A DNA stretch of 64,000 nucleotides from Parapristionchus giblindavisi (Eukaryota > Nematoda > Chromadorea > Rhabditida > Diplogasteridae). The notes under the pieces were generated by a model that had not been told where the DNA came from, searched no databases, and worked only from the letters and a program-made list of their open reading frames with translations. This document shows, piece after piece, positions 17,586 through 30,300 of this stretch. Location: contig CALSFV010000094.1 in assembly GCA_943737045.1 (NCBI GenBank), forward strand, positions 134,501 through 198,500, in the 5' to 3' direction. Made by a program: the position numbers and the translations under genes. Position 1 is the first letter of the stretch; each line of letters opens with the position of its first letter.

Positions 17586-18577
17586 TCATTCATTTGATTC
17601 ATTTCTTTCATTAGATAGATAAACATCCCTATTTCCTTCTATATCTCCTTCTATATCCCTTTTAACCAATGGATTGAATTGATCTTCAGCTAATCTAGCT
17701 GCTGCTGGAGCATTTGGAGCATATACTATCTATAATATAAATATAATATAGACTAATGAAATGAATAATGACATACATGTTGTTGATTCAAACATTGTTG
17801 ATGATGTTGTTGGAATATATCACGATGTTTAGATAAAAGATGAGCTGTTTTACCCTAGAATCATTATAAATGAATAATGAATGAATGAATGAATGAATGA
17901 ATGAATGAATAGATAATCTCACTTTAGGAGATGTCATTTGATGTCCACATACAAAACAGAATGCTGCATTTGCTGATCGGGATGATAAATCTGTATGAGA
18001 ATATGACATATGCCATGCTAATACCTATAATATCATACTGTACATCAATCAATCAATCAATCAATACCTGAACAGATTCAAATTGTCTTCCACATAGATT
18101 AACTCTACAAGATAGACTAGATACATCACAATCAGCACCTTTTCCACGTAATCGGCCTATTACTATACCACTTTGCATTGTTTCCATAGGACATGTACGT
18201 ATATGCATCTATTAAAGATCAAAGATCAAGTACAGTAATCGATATATAGTGAATACCAATGATGCAGGTGTATATCGTGAAGCAAGTTCTCTAACATAAG
18301 CAGTTTCAGTAGGATCAACAACTTGAGTATATCGTTTAGATTGTAATGATGATGATGATGGAATATTAGATTGATCCATCTAATACAATCAATTAATCAA
18401 TATATTCTAAAGTATTCACTTACAGTTGGTAATTTTCTTTTTCTTCTTAGAATAGATGGAGCACTTGTTGATTGTCGAGTTAGAATCTCACCTTAATATT
18501 TATATGATAAGTCAATACAATAGATATGAATACATACCCATAACAGATTTAGATCCACTCGCCATATTTTTATCCAT
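17586..18577 (-). CDS. Small C2H2 zinc-finger protein, not recognised
   Basis: ATG at 18577; stop TGA at 17588-17586; about five exons. The N-terminus is Ser-rich and basic (LTRQSTSAPSILRRKRKLP). Two C2H2-like fingers follow: CRVNLCGRQF...WHMSYSH (C-x4-C-x12-H-x4-H) and CFVCGHQM...HLLSKH (C-x2-C-x12-H-x4-H). A His/Gln-rich stretch comes next (QQHHQQCLNQQHIVY), then an acidic Asn-rich end. Conserved-looking patches between the fingers (SSRSANAAF) suggest a real conserved protein, but I cannot name the family. Probably nuclear or RNA/DNA binding, by inference from the fingers only. An AATG microsatellite (17875-17910) sits in the intron between the finger exon and the next. The neighbours on both sides are on the same strand at short spacing. 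Confidence 0.75.
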
Positions 18578-18819
18578 TCTACAAATTCATTTTAATGTAT
18601 TTGTCTAATGCAATCAATTATTTCGTGTTAGATATTCATTAAATATGGATGAAACCAATTGAAACGTATGATCAAACTACAAATATAATTCATTCTTTTA
18701 TCATTGTAATCGAGATACAACAGATAAACAAAACAGACCCGTAGATTGAAATGAAACAAATTGAAACTTATATAACAATATGAATTACATAGATAGATAG
18801 ATACAAGGAATGAATAACT

Positions 18820-19444
18820 TCATAATGTTTGACTATTATGACTTGTATCATTGGATGGTATATCCATTAATTGATCTTCTTTTTGATTACGTTCACTGAA
18901 TATCGATTGATTACAATATGATACAGTATGAAATGAATGAACAAACTCTTTAGGGAAGTGTAATTGTTTGAGACGATCTAACTCAGAATGAAGAGATTGT
19001 TCACATTGAGCTGCTAAAGCCATCTATAATCAATAATCATAGAGATGGATCGATATTCATGATACAGTATACCTTATGATGAGCAGCAAAAGTACTACCA
19101 AGATGAGGTGTTCCCACACAAACATTAGATAGATATGCCATATTAGATGATAATGTTGATTCAACAAAATTGAGTGCACCGCGGAAACTATTGGATGCTT
19201 CTTCCATTTTACTCTCAAATACAATCATTCTTTCCGTATCATCATTATACAAACCTTTCCAATCTGTTTCTCTTTAGCCAATTCAATTACACAACTCTGT
19301 GCATATCTCAACATCTCTTCTATTTTCTGTTCCGCCTATTAAACATATTGATAAAGACACATAAATATGATAAGTGAATACCTTTCCCAATTCATGAAGT
19401 CTTTGTTGTAGAGTTGGTTGAATTGAATCTGATGCTCCATCCAT
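18820..19444 (-). CDS. MED11: Mediator complex subunit 11
   Basis: Small helical subunit of the Mediator head, which pairs with MED22 and contacts TFIIH. ATG at 19444; stop TGA at 18822-18820. The product is about 160 residues in four exons. The N-terminal helix LQQRLHELGKAEQKIEEMLR, then YAQSCVIELAKEKQ, matches the family pattern of a leading helix followed by LELSKEK. The segment GALNFVESTLS then YLSNVCVGTPHLGSTFAA corresponds to the MED11 signature (VE.ELS, YLTQV, TGQPHEGSSY). The C-terminus (after HFPKEFVHSF) is a lineage-specific Asn/Ser-rich extension beyond the usual ~117-130 residues. One intron is only about 41 nt. The identification rests on the pattern of conserved positions; the overall sequence is diverged. 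Confidence 0.82.
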
Positions 19445-19976
19445 TCTTTAATCAATCAATTACATAATCATACTGTAGATCAATATACTAGGTATGGATG
19501 TGAACCAGATGAAGAAGAAATGATAGAATAGATTGAGCACAGACTTTATCAAATAGATATGTATATTGACTACTATATTGATTGATTGTATACAAATACA
19601 GAAAAGAATAATAAAGTGTAGTAAAGCTCTATGGAAACATGGAATCTATTGATTGGAAGATGCGAGTAAAAGCATTTGGATATTGATTGATTGATTAGAA
19701 TATATATCACAATGATTAATGTAGACTCTTTTTATGTACTGCAGTGTAAAACATGAGGGGTGAGTGTGGAGGGGGGGGGAGGGTAGTAGAAAAGGGATGG
19801 ATTGGAAAACACCAAGATAACCTGTAATAAAGATTTAAGTACACCAAGGATATCAAAGGATCAATATAATGGATTAGCAAATGATGAATGTATACTATAT
19901 TATATCATTTCATATTGATAGATGTATGTTGATACATTACTAATGTTAATATTCAGAAGAGATGATAGTATTGTAT
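19445..19976. other. Intergenic, WIP-like gene to MED11
   Basis: 532 bp between two minus-strand genes. Contains a short G-rich run (about 19770-19787) in otherwise AT-rich DNA. No gene or RNA feature supported. Confidence 0.5.
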
Positions 19977-22105
19977 CTAGTAAGCACCTCTAATAGGGAA
20001 AGGTGGAGGTGGAAGATCTTCTATTCGAATGAATTTAAATCGATCTAATGGATGTGATTCTCTAGATGGAATACTTCTAGATGCACTACGAGGTGGAGGT
20101 GGTGGAGGATGAGTATCATCTGATTCATTAGTAGTTAATAGACGAGATGATGATGATGGAGGTGGAGGAGGTGGTGCCATTGGTCGAGATGGAGGAGGTA
20201 CTCTAGGTCTACTTATTGATCCATGACCTACTGATGACATATCCTATAATCATATACATCAATATCATGACAAATCATACATTTTCACACCCTCACCATG
20301 TGAGGATTGACCCACTATATACGGCTCATTTTTATATGAAAGATTAAAGTTTAAACAAAAAAATAATGATTTTTCTAAATCGATCCCCTATATAAAAAAA
20401 ATTCCTGAAAGGCATCGAAAATGTATGATGACAAATGATACATTTACATTATGGATAGTTAAATAAGCAATCAATCAATATTTAGACTCAACTGATACTC
20501 ACAAATTAGTAAATACATATATATATATTCTCATTTTAAAGTGTACACGATGAAAGTTACATCATAAATAGATAAAAATAGTAATAATGATAAAGATAAA
20601 ATAAAACTGACTTCAGAACTTCCACTTCTACGTAAAGGAGGTTTGAATCCACTATCAGTTCGAGTGGGTCTCATAGTCTAAAATGAATAAATCGATCAAT
20701 TTAATAAATTCAATATACTACTTATTCCTTATATTGATAATTACTAGAAAAGCAGTCATAAACATTGTATTTACCTAATCAAAACTGGAAGAAGAGTAAG
20801 TCAAGAGTAGGCACAATTTCTTATTTATCCGTCTCTCAGAGATATTTTTGCCAATTCAATAAAACGGTTATCATGATAGGATTGATATTGTTCATAAAAT
20901 AATGAAACAAAAATAGACAAACGAATAAGGTATACAGCAATGTAATACATCTAATATTATTTATACCTGGAATGATTCTTTTCTAGCAGGAATAGGAGCA
21001 GATGAAGGTAGATGAGGTTTAGTCATTGTAGGAGGAGTTGGAGGAATTGATGGAGCCATTCCTTTCATTGATTGAATACTTAAATATATTTATATAAATG
21101 GGATTGTCGCGTAAGTTTGCCGCAAGTAGCAACAACGATACAAGTATATTCATACATTTAAAATTAATCAAACTAGATCTTAATTATATTCAAAAGCTAA
21201 ATAGAGTTAACCACAGGTATATTAACATATAAACATACGGTTGATCGATTGGTTTATTTTGTATTGGAGGTGGAGGTGGTGGAGAATGTCCGTTTGATGA
21301 AGATGAAGGAGGAGGAGGAGGGGGAGGAGGGGCAGCCGATGCAGATTTAGATGCTGCTGGAGGACGAGTTGAGATTTGAGATGGAGGAACTATAATACAA
21401 ATACTATATCGTTATTTATTCTTTCAAATAATGATCAATAGTATGGTATATTACCTAAAGCGTATCTTAACGGAACGGAAAACTTGTCAAATGCCAATGT
21501 AAAAGAAAGAACGTATCCGAAACCCTCCATATTATTTTATGATAGGCAGATTACAATGAGTCATAGCTCATTTCATTACAACAATATTATTGTGAAGAGA
21601 ATTAAAACTTACCAAATGGTTTCTTCTTGTTATCACTTGGTTTAGTAGGAAGTCCATTAGCAAATAATCCTCCCATTCCTCCACCAGATGGAAGTTTAGG
21701 TGCACTCACTGAATTACTCGGTGATCTCGATTCTGTTGGTCCACCCACATTAGAGTTACTTGATCCTCCACTAACCTACAAAGAGAATACCATAAAAGTC
21801 ACATTGGCATAATATAATGAAGCAACAACAACAACAACGATAATTCATATAAACATTATATATACTAACCTTTCCAACTTGAGGAGTGGAACGATCATTT
21901 GTCTGTACTTTCTTAAGAGCTCTTCCTTTTTGAATATCAGATAGAAGAGCGTTCCTGAGAGACATAATTGGCCAACTGATACATCGTTCAAGCAAAAAAA
22001 GAGAATAGGAGAAATAATGACTCACCTTCCTGACGAATTTGGAGGAGCAGAAGGTGCTGGAGGGGGAGGTGGGGGCGGAGGCGGAGGAGGTGGTGGAGGT
22101 GGCAT
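19977..22105 (-). CDS. WIPF: WIP/verprolin-family WASP-interacting protein
   Basis: Proline-rich actin regulator that binds G-actin through a WH2 motif and WASP/N-WASP through its C-terminus. ATG at 22105 opens directly into about 15 prolines, then APSAPPNSSG. The WH2 region is RNALLSDIQKGRALKKV followed by TNDRSTPQVGK, almost the vertebrate WIP signature. Next come GGMGGLFANGLP (WIP has GGLFQAGMP), long P/S stretches (SASAAPPPPPPPSSSS, GHSPPPPPPIQ) and the C-terminal N-WASP-binding motif HPLDRFKFIRIEDLPPPPFP near 20000-20050. Stop TAG at 19979-19977. The poly-Pro runs are written as C-rich codons on the coding strand and stand out from the AT-rich background. Introns here are longer and less regular than in neighbours, so internal borders are approximate. 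Same-strand neighbours are MED11 downstream and the metalloproteinase upstream. Confidence 0.9.
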
Positions 22106-22782
22106 AAACTACAAATCACATTAACATAAAAAAGAACACTTCATTAAGCAATAAAGTAATTAAAGTAATTAAATAATAACTAGTTAGTAATGCCTGTCTA
22201 CAAAAGACCGGAAAATCAAAATCCGTCAAAAAGACTACTCCTGATAAAGTGCGGGATTTCAAATTTCAATTTACTTCTGGCACCCCAGTTTTTTTTTCGC
22301 TTTTTCCCCAGAGCTTATGTGTGATTTAAACTAGTAATCATCTAATTTCGCTATATTTCTATTGAAATCTTGGATTTGGAATTGTCAGAAGATCATTTTG
22401 GGTTTATTCGAAAGTAGAATTAAAGTAATCCTAGATGGACGCGTCTCTATCTATCTCTTCGTATTCTCAGGAATCACAACTCCAGGAGTACACTCAGTAA
22501 TCCGCCCAGAAAGCGACTGTCTTCAATTTTCCCCGACGTCCATCCAGAAATGCTCCCATTAAACTATTTTATCGTTATTAATAAACGAAATCTCGTTCGT
22601 ATCCAATTCATCTTTCAATTTCCTTTATTTTTGTGTACATACAATTCTTTTATTTGTAAGAAGACATAAATAACAAGTTAAATTGTCAATAGATACAGAT
22701 ATTTGTAATACTCGCATTTGTTCATTCAGTGAGATTATCTACCGTAATCAATCAATAGTCTATATAAACTAGTAAAAATATT
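22106..22782. other. Intergenic, metalloproteinase to WIP-like gene
   Basis: 677 bp. The part at about 22200-22340 (GACCGGAAAATC, CACCCCAG, a T run) and 22440-22560 is less AT-rich than the flanks and may be a degraded insertion, but no terminal repeats or coding signal are seen. The WIP start is preceded by GATTTGTAG then TTT, acceptor-like. Confidence 0.45.
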
Positions 22783-24772
22783 CTAATGTCTAAATGAAAA
22801 CAATGATGATGTATCAGTAGCTTGTTGAGCAAAGAATGAACTCTTCTTCATATCTCCAATATCTTCTCCAAGAGTAAGCATACTGTAACCACGAACTCGC
22901 TTCCTTTCATGATTACGAGATCTTTAATGATAATCGATTTATTGATTGATTATGAAAGATAATCGATAACCGTTGTAGGAAACGAAATGGAACTCGTCTT
23001 GTTGCAGTTGAGAAAGACGGTGATATATGAAATACCGGACGTCGTTCCATTGGTGATACTGTTGAAGGGGTTACAGTAGATATTGGGATTATTGTAGATG
23101 ATTGGGATACGGTAGAAGTTGAAATCGTTGTTGACGTATACGGTAGAGTGTCCTGATTAGACTGAATCGAGGATACTGTAGTGGATGGTGATACGGTAGT
23201 TGTGTCAATTGTTGTGACTGATTCTATCGTAGTTATTATATCTTCATCATCTTCATTAACTTTCATTACTGATTCATCTTCCTTTTTATTATAGGGAAAT
23301 AGTTCTCTAGCAGCTCTAACATCATCATCTGAATCAATCAATCAAATCAAATCAAATCAATCAATCAATCAATCAATCAATAGTACAGTATACCAGATAG
23401 AGTGAATAAAGGAGTATATGGTCTCTTTGATGCATACATAGCAGCTCTTGGATCATTAGAATGTTCTAATCCAATTATATGTCCAATCTCATGTAGAGCT
23501 GTCTACAAAGTAAACAATCAATTCATTCTTTTTTGCCCTCTTCTTTCTTCTTTATGGCAAGGTCATAGATAACATAGAAGAATAGAGTGATATAGACCGG
23601 TCTTATCCCTTTGGGGGTTAGATTGACTTTGTTTATACTTTACCTGATATAGATTAACACCTTTATCTTGATTAAGTGTCCATTCCTCATCTGCATCAAA
23701 ATGTAATCTTCCATCTCGAGGATAAAACGCATGTGCTACTACTCCATCTATATATAGGATGGTTAGATAGATATGATGGATAGATAGATATAGAGTTCAT
23801 CACCTTTCTTCTTTTCTAATTCATTCATTGTCTAATTAGAAAGAGAAAGAAAGAAAGTGTTACCTTTTCCATCAAATGGATATCTATCTCCATGTGAACT
23901 TCGTTCAAATGATATATTAATATCAGGAATGATATCATCATTTTGAATCTCATCAAAATGAAGATTACATATTGAAGACCAGTCATTGAATGCTCTATGA
24001 AGAGTGTTCCTATAATATCTAATGTAACGATTAGTAAGTCTTAATCAAAAATAATTAAATTATTTCAATTTTACTCATTTGAATAACTGACTATGATAAT
24101 TCCATTTAAATCTCTATAGAAGATTCGAATATTTCATTAAAAACGGTAATATATAAAGTGGCTAAAGGGAGTGTTCGCTTTTGTCACTTTCTCTTTCTAA
24201 ATTTATTCATTCAATCATTCATTTTCATTCGTTCTTTAGTCTATTCCAATTGCTATGCCATTGACACTTTTTGTCTTGATGAAAGAAGAAAGAGAATAGA
24301 GAGAGAAGGTAATAGGGATTGGTTTGATTGAGATGAGAGTACGATATACTAGTCTCATTATGATTCAATCCAAGATAATACAAACCATATCGATTCATAC
24401 TCATAACACTTTCGAATTAGACAAATGAATGAAACGCACGTCATAATAAAACTTACAAATGTGTAAAGTTATCTATAAAAAAAATATAGAAACCTTATTA
24501 TAAATACATCAGCTTCAGTAATATGTCTTCTAAGAAGTTTCCATGTCATTTTATTTCCATTCCATCTTTTACGTCGAAGAACTCAAATTGTTTGTAAAGT
24601 AATTAAAGAAAAAGCAAAAGGACATACCGTATCTTTTAAATCGATATTCATTATTTTTGTGAGATAATGAATGGATAAATGGAGATTGAATATGAGTTAT
24701 TGTCCATTTAGGGTATTGAATACATTGAATAGATAGATAAATAGAGAAAAGTATAAGTAGATATGGCTTCAT
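22783..24772 (-). CDS. Matrix metalloproteinase, secreted, short pro-region
   Basis: Zinc endopeptidase of the M10A family. ATG at 24772 begins a signal peptide (MKPYLLILFSIYLSIQCI). About 30 residues later comes RFKRY, a furin-type site directly preceding the mature start, as in furin-activated MMPs. The catalytic domain shows NTLHRAFNDW, DINISFERSSHGDRYPFDG, VVAHAFYPRDGRLHFDADEEWTL, then TALHEIGHIIGLEHS (HExxHxxGxxH) with a downstream Met-turn in DPRAAMYA. Next is DDVRAARELFPY, the usual end of the domain. The rest is a Ser/Thr/Val-rich linker-like tail (STTVSSIQ) ending FSFRH at TAG 22785-22783; no hemopexin repeats are seen. The region between signal and RFKR is too short for a normal propeptide and lacks the PRCGxPD cysteine switch. 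One intron (about 24009-24492) is unusually long at roughly 480 nt. Confidence 0.9.
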
Positions 24773-27369
24773 CTATCCATTCCACTATGCCATTACATGA
24801 GGAAGGCGGATCATTCTTTTCACCCACACTTATTCCTCTCCTCCTCCTTCCTCCCCTCCATCCTCCCCTCATCTATCCTCTCACCCTGCCATTGCCTCCT
24901 CTTTTCATTATCTATCTCATCTAATGCGTCAAATCGTTCAAAACATTTTCCGAACGTCGACATTTGAATAACTGATTAAATACAATTTATGGTCCATTTA
25001 ATACTCGATTCTACTAGAAATGAGATATTTACAAACGATAAAGAATAAAAAAGAATAGTGAATATTGTATATATATACTATATATAGTGAATGAGCGATT
25101 GACAGTTGTACACAAAATAAAGTAGTAGACGACATTTCAAATATTTACATATTTTCTTTTTATCGTAATGATTGATGAGATTCATTTACGATTTATAAAT
25201 ACACGACTTAGAATATCAAACTATATATTTAAATGAACCAATAAGACAAATGATACTTCATTATACAAGATAAGTCTCACTGGTGGAATATATAATTTCT
25301 ATTAAATTAACAATGTTATAATAATAGATGTACAAGTATAAGTTTGCATGCACGTAAATGTAAATTATTTAAAAGGAATATGTAGGTTAGTTAAATTGTG
25401 CCTTATGGTGTTTTTATAAAATGGAATTCATTGAGTTGTGCATTTATATATAAGAGCCTCTATAACTTCATTGCAATATATACTTATTTATTCCTCATTT
25501 TTAGTTATTTTTTTTGCTCGAAACTAGAGAAAAAAAAGGAAATTATTAAAAAAAGGAAAAAATTTCCAATTATCCAAAATAATCAAACTATCCAAAAAAA
25601 TCCAAAATATTCAAATTTCAATCAATATTTCAGGATTACGGTATTTTTATTGGATATAAGCGCACAAATCAATCGCAATGGTCGCAAGCAATGGAGAGTT
25701 CTTCTGTCAACTCAACTGAGATATATATTACCGATAAAGTTGATTTAAATTAAATGAAAAAATTAATAATGCATACAATGTCACAGCGTTCTCATGACTT
25801 TCAAAGCAAGAACGACTGCTCAACATACAAACTCTCTCGAATACAATGGTCTCTCCTTTGTCTTGCTTTGGAAGAAAAATGGCTTGGACCAGAATACTGT
25901 GATGTTTAATAAATAGTTTTGTTGGTTTACTGCTATCTCCAGCTATTTTTTATCAATGATCGAACGTGAAATTACAGAATCACACGTATTTGTACGAAAC
26001 AAAAATATTTTAAAGCAATATTTAAAAAATAAAAATATTCTGATCAACTTCTCTGCAGGAACCTTAATTTTAAATGTTCTAATTATTACGGTGGAACTGT
26101 TCTCTTAATTTTATAAATCAATCGATTGCTGATTTTCGTCCTATTTTTGTTTTATTGTATTCGTTTTGATTTATTTTGCTCAAATATTTGTTTGATGGTA
26201 TAATAGTGAGTCATGTATGTATATGTATTACTCGTCCGTATGTTGATCTCTGTTATCATATAGATGGTATTCCTCTAATCTGTACAACTAGTGATGAGAA
26301 CATTACATAATCTGTTACAACTCTATGTTTACTGTTGCATGAGAGTGTTACAGATGGAGTAATTAGATGAACCAGTCTGTATGAGTGTTCTTCACTTGAG
26401 TGAGTCTTCAGTCGATCGATATTATCATAGTATTCAATCAAGTTCTTTCTCTATATCGGATACCCATCTAAAAGGAAGGATTGAATGATCTCATTGCCTT
26501 TATTCTTCCTCTCTCTCTCTGCTTACTCCATCTATGCACAAGTGGAGGAGTAAAGAGAGAAGAGAGATACTCTTCTTCTCTTTCTCTATCGATTCATTCT
26601 ATCTTTTACTCTGATCACTCATATTCCAATATCATATATTGTTATCTATTTGTGCTTTACTTCTCAGGAGGTGCCTAGAAGATAGAAAGTAAACTGTGTA
26701 GAGAGAGAAGATTCTTTCGTCTCTTCTTCTATCTTTACTCTTCTATTCGTCCGTTGCTGTGGTATCAAATGGAAGGATTCATCCATCTCAATAATAACAT
26801 AGACTTGATTAAAGTGACCGATTCGTTCTCCTTTCCTCATCTCCCTTTCTATCCTTCTCTCTCTATCTCTCTATTTCTCTATATTCTCTTATGTTCTCTC
26901 GTTATTCCTCGAAGGAAGGGGAAAGGGGGCATGTGTCTAATCGTTTTCTCCATGGTTGTACCTGGTGGCCCTCCTTGAGTCCCCTTCTACCTTTCCATTT
27001 TCATCTACCTCTACCTCTTCCTTTCGCCCCCCCCCCCCCTCAACAACCTCTCTTCCCCCTCCCTATCAACCATGTTTGTATGTGATTAGTGTCCATTTTC
27101 TACATCATGATCATCTTCCATTCTTCCATCTATTCATTCAATCTATTCATTATTCTCCTTCTTCTTCCTTTGATTCAATACTTCTTCTCATATCCTATCA
27201 ATTCGTTCATATAGAAAAGAACTCGTTGTCCATCAGTCCATTCATTCATTCATTCATTCATTCATTCATTCATTCATTTCTATTATTACTCTTTATTCGT
27301 TTTTAGTTGAATGAATGAGAGGATAGATAAGTTCTTCTAGTAGATATCCTAGAAGAGAAGAAGAAGAAG
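24773..27369. other. Divergent intergenic region, metalloproteinase / flippase
   Basis: 2.6 kb between divergently transcribed genes, so probably containing both promoters. C/T-rich tracts near 24830-24900 and 26820-27060 and very AT-rich DNA at 25480-25620. Open frames of 60-116 codons here are low-complexity (Lys/Asn or Ser/Pro/Leu) and share no family motif. Two imperfect purine/pyrimidine hairpins (26545-26600, 26675-26750) are visible. Confidence 0.45.
27238..27278. repeat. (ATTC)n microsatellite
   Basis: About ten copies of ATTC roughly 100 bp upstream of the flippase start. Confidence 0.9.
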
Positions 27370-30300
27370 ATGTCATCGTATTCATCTGATAAACCATCAA
27401 CGTCTACACAATCAAATGTATTCATTCATTCGTTATATAGATCATTTCTATCATAATATGATACTCTTTGACTGTATAGTATTGAATGATTATGAATGAG
27501 TATATATGTTATAGAATGGACGAGGAGATCATGTGAAAGGCCATCATAGAAGAACATCTTCATTATGGATACCACCTTCCAGGTTAAGTACATTCATTCT
27601 ATTATATATTATATCTATCATTATTTCATTCATCATCTCATCATTATTTTATTTCTTATTTTTATTATTCTACAATAGAAGATAGTGGCAGTTGACTCAT
27701 CATCATTCCTCGTTTTAGTTATACTATCCTCTCCCTCTCCCTCTCCACTCTCCCCCTCCCTCTCCCTCTTCCTCTCCCTCTTCCTCTCCCCCTCCCTCTC
27801 CTTCTTTCTCATCACCTTGAATGTATCCATTACTACTTCCATTCTCATATTTTGTCTTCTTTATATTCATAATATGAATTCTCAATAGACAATACTCTCT
27901 TGACCTCGAATTGAATAAGAAGAAATAGGATAAGCAATAGAATGATTATTATGATCTTGTATTGAGAGAGGAATGAAAGTCTTGACTATTCTATTCATTT
28001 GTTTCATTTCTCAATTTGAGTTATGGAAGAAGAGAATGAGAAGATGAAGATCGGAGATTATATATTGTAATGGATGATCCTATTGATATATTCATTCCAT
28101 TCTTCTCATTACTATAATGTACTATATAGTGTGAGAGAGAAGATGGTTATCGATCGAGTTAGTTGTATGTATAGTGTCACAGATGAACTGTAGTCAAGAA
28201 GATGGTACAGATACAAGTAGTAGAGAGGGAGAGGGAGAGGGAGAGGGAGAGGGAGAGGGAGAGAGAGAGGGAGAGGGAGAGGGTAGGTGGGAATGTGTTC
28301 AATTCGTATTGGGAGAGTAGATAAATAAAGATGAAGGTTTAACCTCTGAAGTAGAAAATAGAATGATGATAGAAAGTAAGTAGAAGAATGTGTAGAAAGA
28401 GGGATGGAGGGTCAAATGAAGAATAAATGAATACATTGATAGATTGAGACTATTGATTGATTATTATGATTGTAGACCGGCATTCCATAATCCTGGAGAT
28501 GTTTTACGACAAAAAGCAGAAGATGGAGGAAGAGCATTGAAAGTACTTGTACCACCGTTTATGAGACGATTCTTAGGAGAAAAAAGAGAAGAACGACAAC
28601 AACGAATTGTAATTCCTAATAATCAATGTGATCAACCACCTAGGTCATTCATTTATTCATTCATTTATCGATTAGTAAATTGATTTATTTATTTATTTAT
28701 TTGCTTATAGGTTTGAACATCCAAGTAGGCAATATGCAGATAATCGAGTTAGTACAACCAAATATTCATTATTGACATTTTTACCGAAGAATTTATTTGA
28801 ACAAGTGAGTGATATCTATTTAACATTACAATAATATTAATTTATTGATTTAATTATAGTTTCATCGATCGGCTAATCTATATTTTATCTTCATTGTAGT
28901 TCTTAATATGATTATTGGAGCATTTGGTAGATATATATCAATGCTCCCTATTGCATTTGTATTATGTGTTACTGCTATTAAAGATGCATTTGAGGTATTC
29001 ATTCATCCTATTTTATTCCATTTATTCATTCATTCATACTATAAATAGAGACAATCTTACTGTGGATGTTATAACAACAGTGTCATAGTAACTTTTGATT
29101 CGATAACATTATATGATTGAACTTGATTCATATTCATTCATTTTAGGATTATCGACGATATAAAAGTGATGAGAAGATCAATCATCAAACTTGTCGTGTA
29201 TGGGATTCAACACAAGGAAGGTTAGTTACATCTTCATATCTACAGTAATCTCATCATATTGATTGATATTTCGATTATCGATTGATTGTCTTCCATTGCT
29301 GTTACATCTTCATATCTACAGTAATCTCATGATATTGATTGATCTTTCCATTATCGATTGATTGTCTTCCATTGCTGTTAGATTTGCATATCTACAGTAA
29401 TCTCATGATATTGATTGATCTTTCCATTATCTGTCGATTATCTTCCATTGCTGTTAGATTTGCATATCTACAGTAATCTCATGATATTAATTGATCTTTT
29501 CATTATTTATTGATTGTCTTCCATTGCTGTTAGATTTGCATATCTACAGTAATCTCATGATATTGATTGATCTTTCCATTATCTGTCGATTATCTTCCAT
29601 TGCTGTTAGATTTACATATCTACAGTAATCTCATGATATTGATTGATCTTTCCATTATCGATTGATTATCTTCCATTGCTGTTAGATTTGCATATCTACA
29701 GTAATCTCATGATATTGATTGATCTTTCCATTATCGATTGATTATCTTCCATTGCTGTTAGATTTGCATATCTACAGTAATCTCATGATATTGATTGATC
29801 TTTCCATTATCTGTCGATTATCTTCCATTGCTGTTAGATTTGCATATCTACAGTAATCTCATGATATTGATTGATCTTTCCATTATCTGTCGATTATCTT
29901 CCATTGCTGTTAGATTTGCATATCTACAGTAATCTCATGATATTGATTGATCTTTCCATTATCGATTGATTGTCTTCCATTGCTGTTAGATTTGCATATC
30001 TACAGTAATCTCATGATATTAATTGATCTTTTCATTATTTATTGATTGTCTTCCATTGCTGTTAGATTTGCATATCTACAGTAATCTCATGATATTAATT
30101 GATCTTTTCATTATTTATTGATTGTCTTCCATTGCTGTTAGATTTGCATATCTACAGTAATCTCATGATATTAATTGATCTTTTCATTATTTATTGATTG
30201 TCTTCCATTGCTGTTAGATTTGCATATCTACAGTAATCTCATGATATTGATTGATCTTTCCATTATCGATTGATTGTCTTCCATTGCTGTTAGATTTGCA

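Noticed and set aside
25398..25748. 116-codon Lys/Asn/Phe-rich frame
   Set aside because: Sits in very AT-rich DNA with homopolymer-like A and T runs; no family signature.
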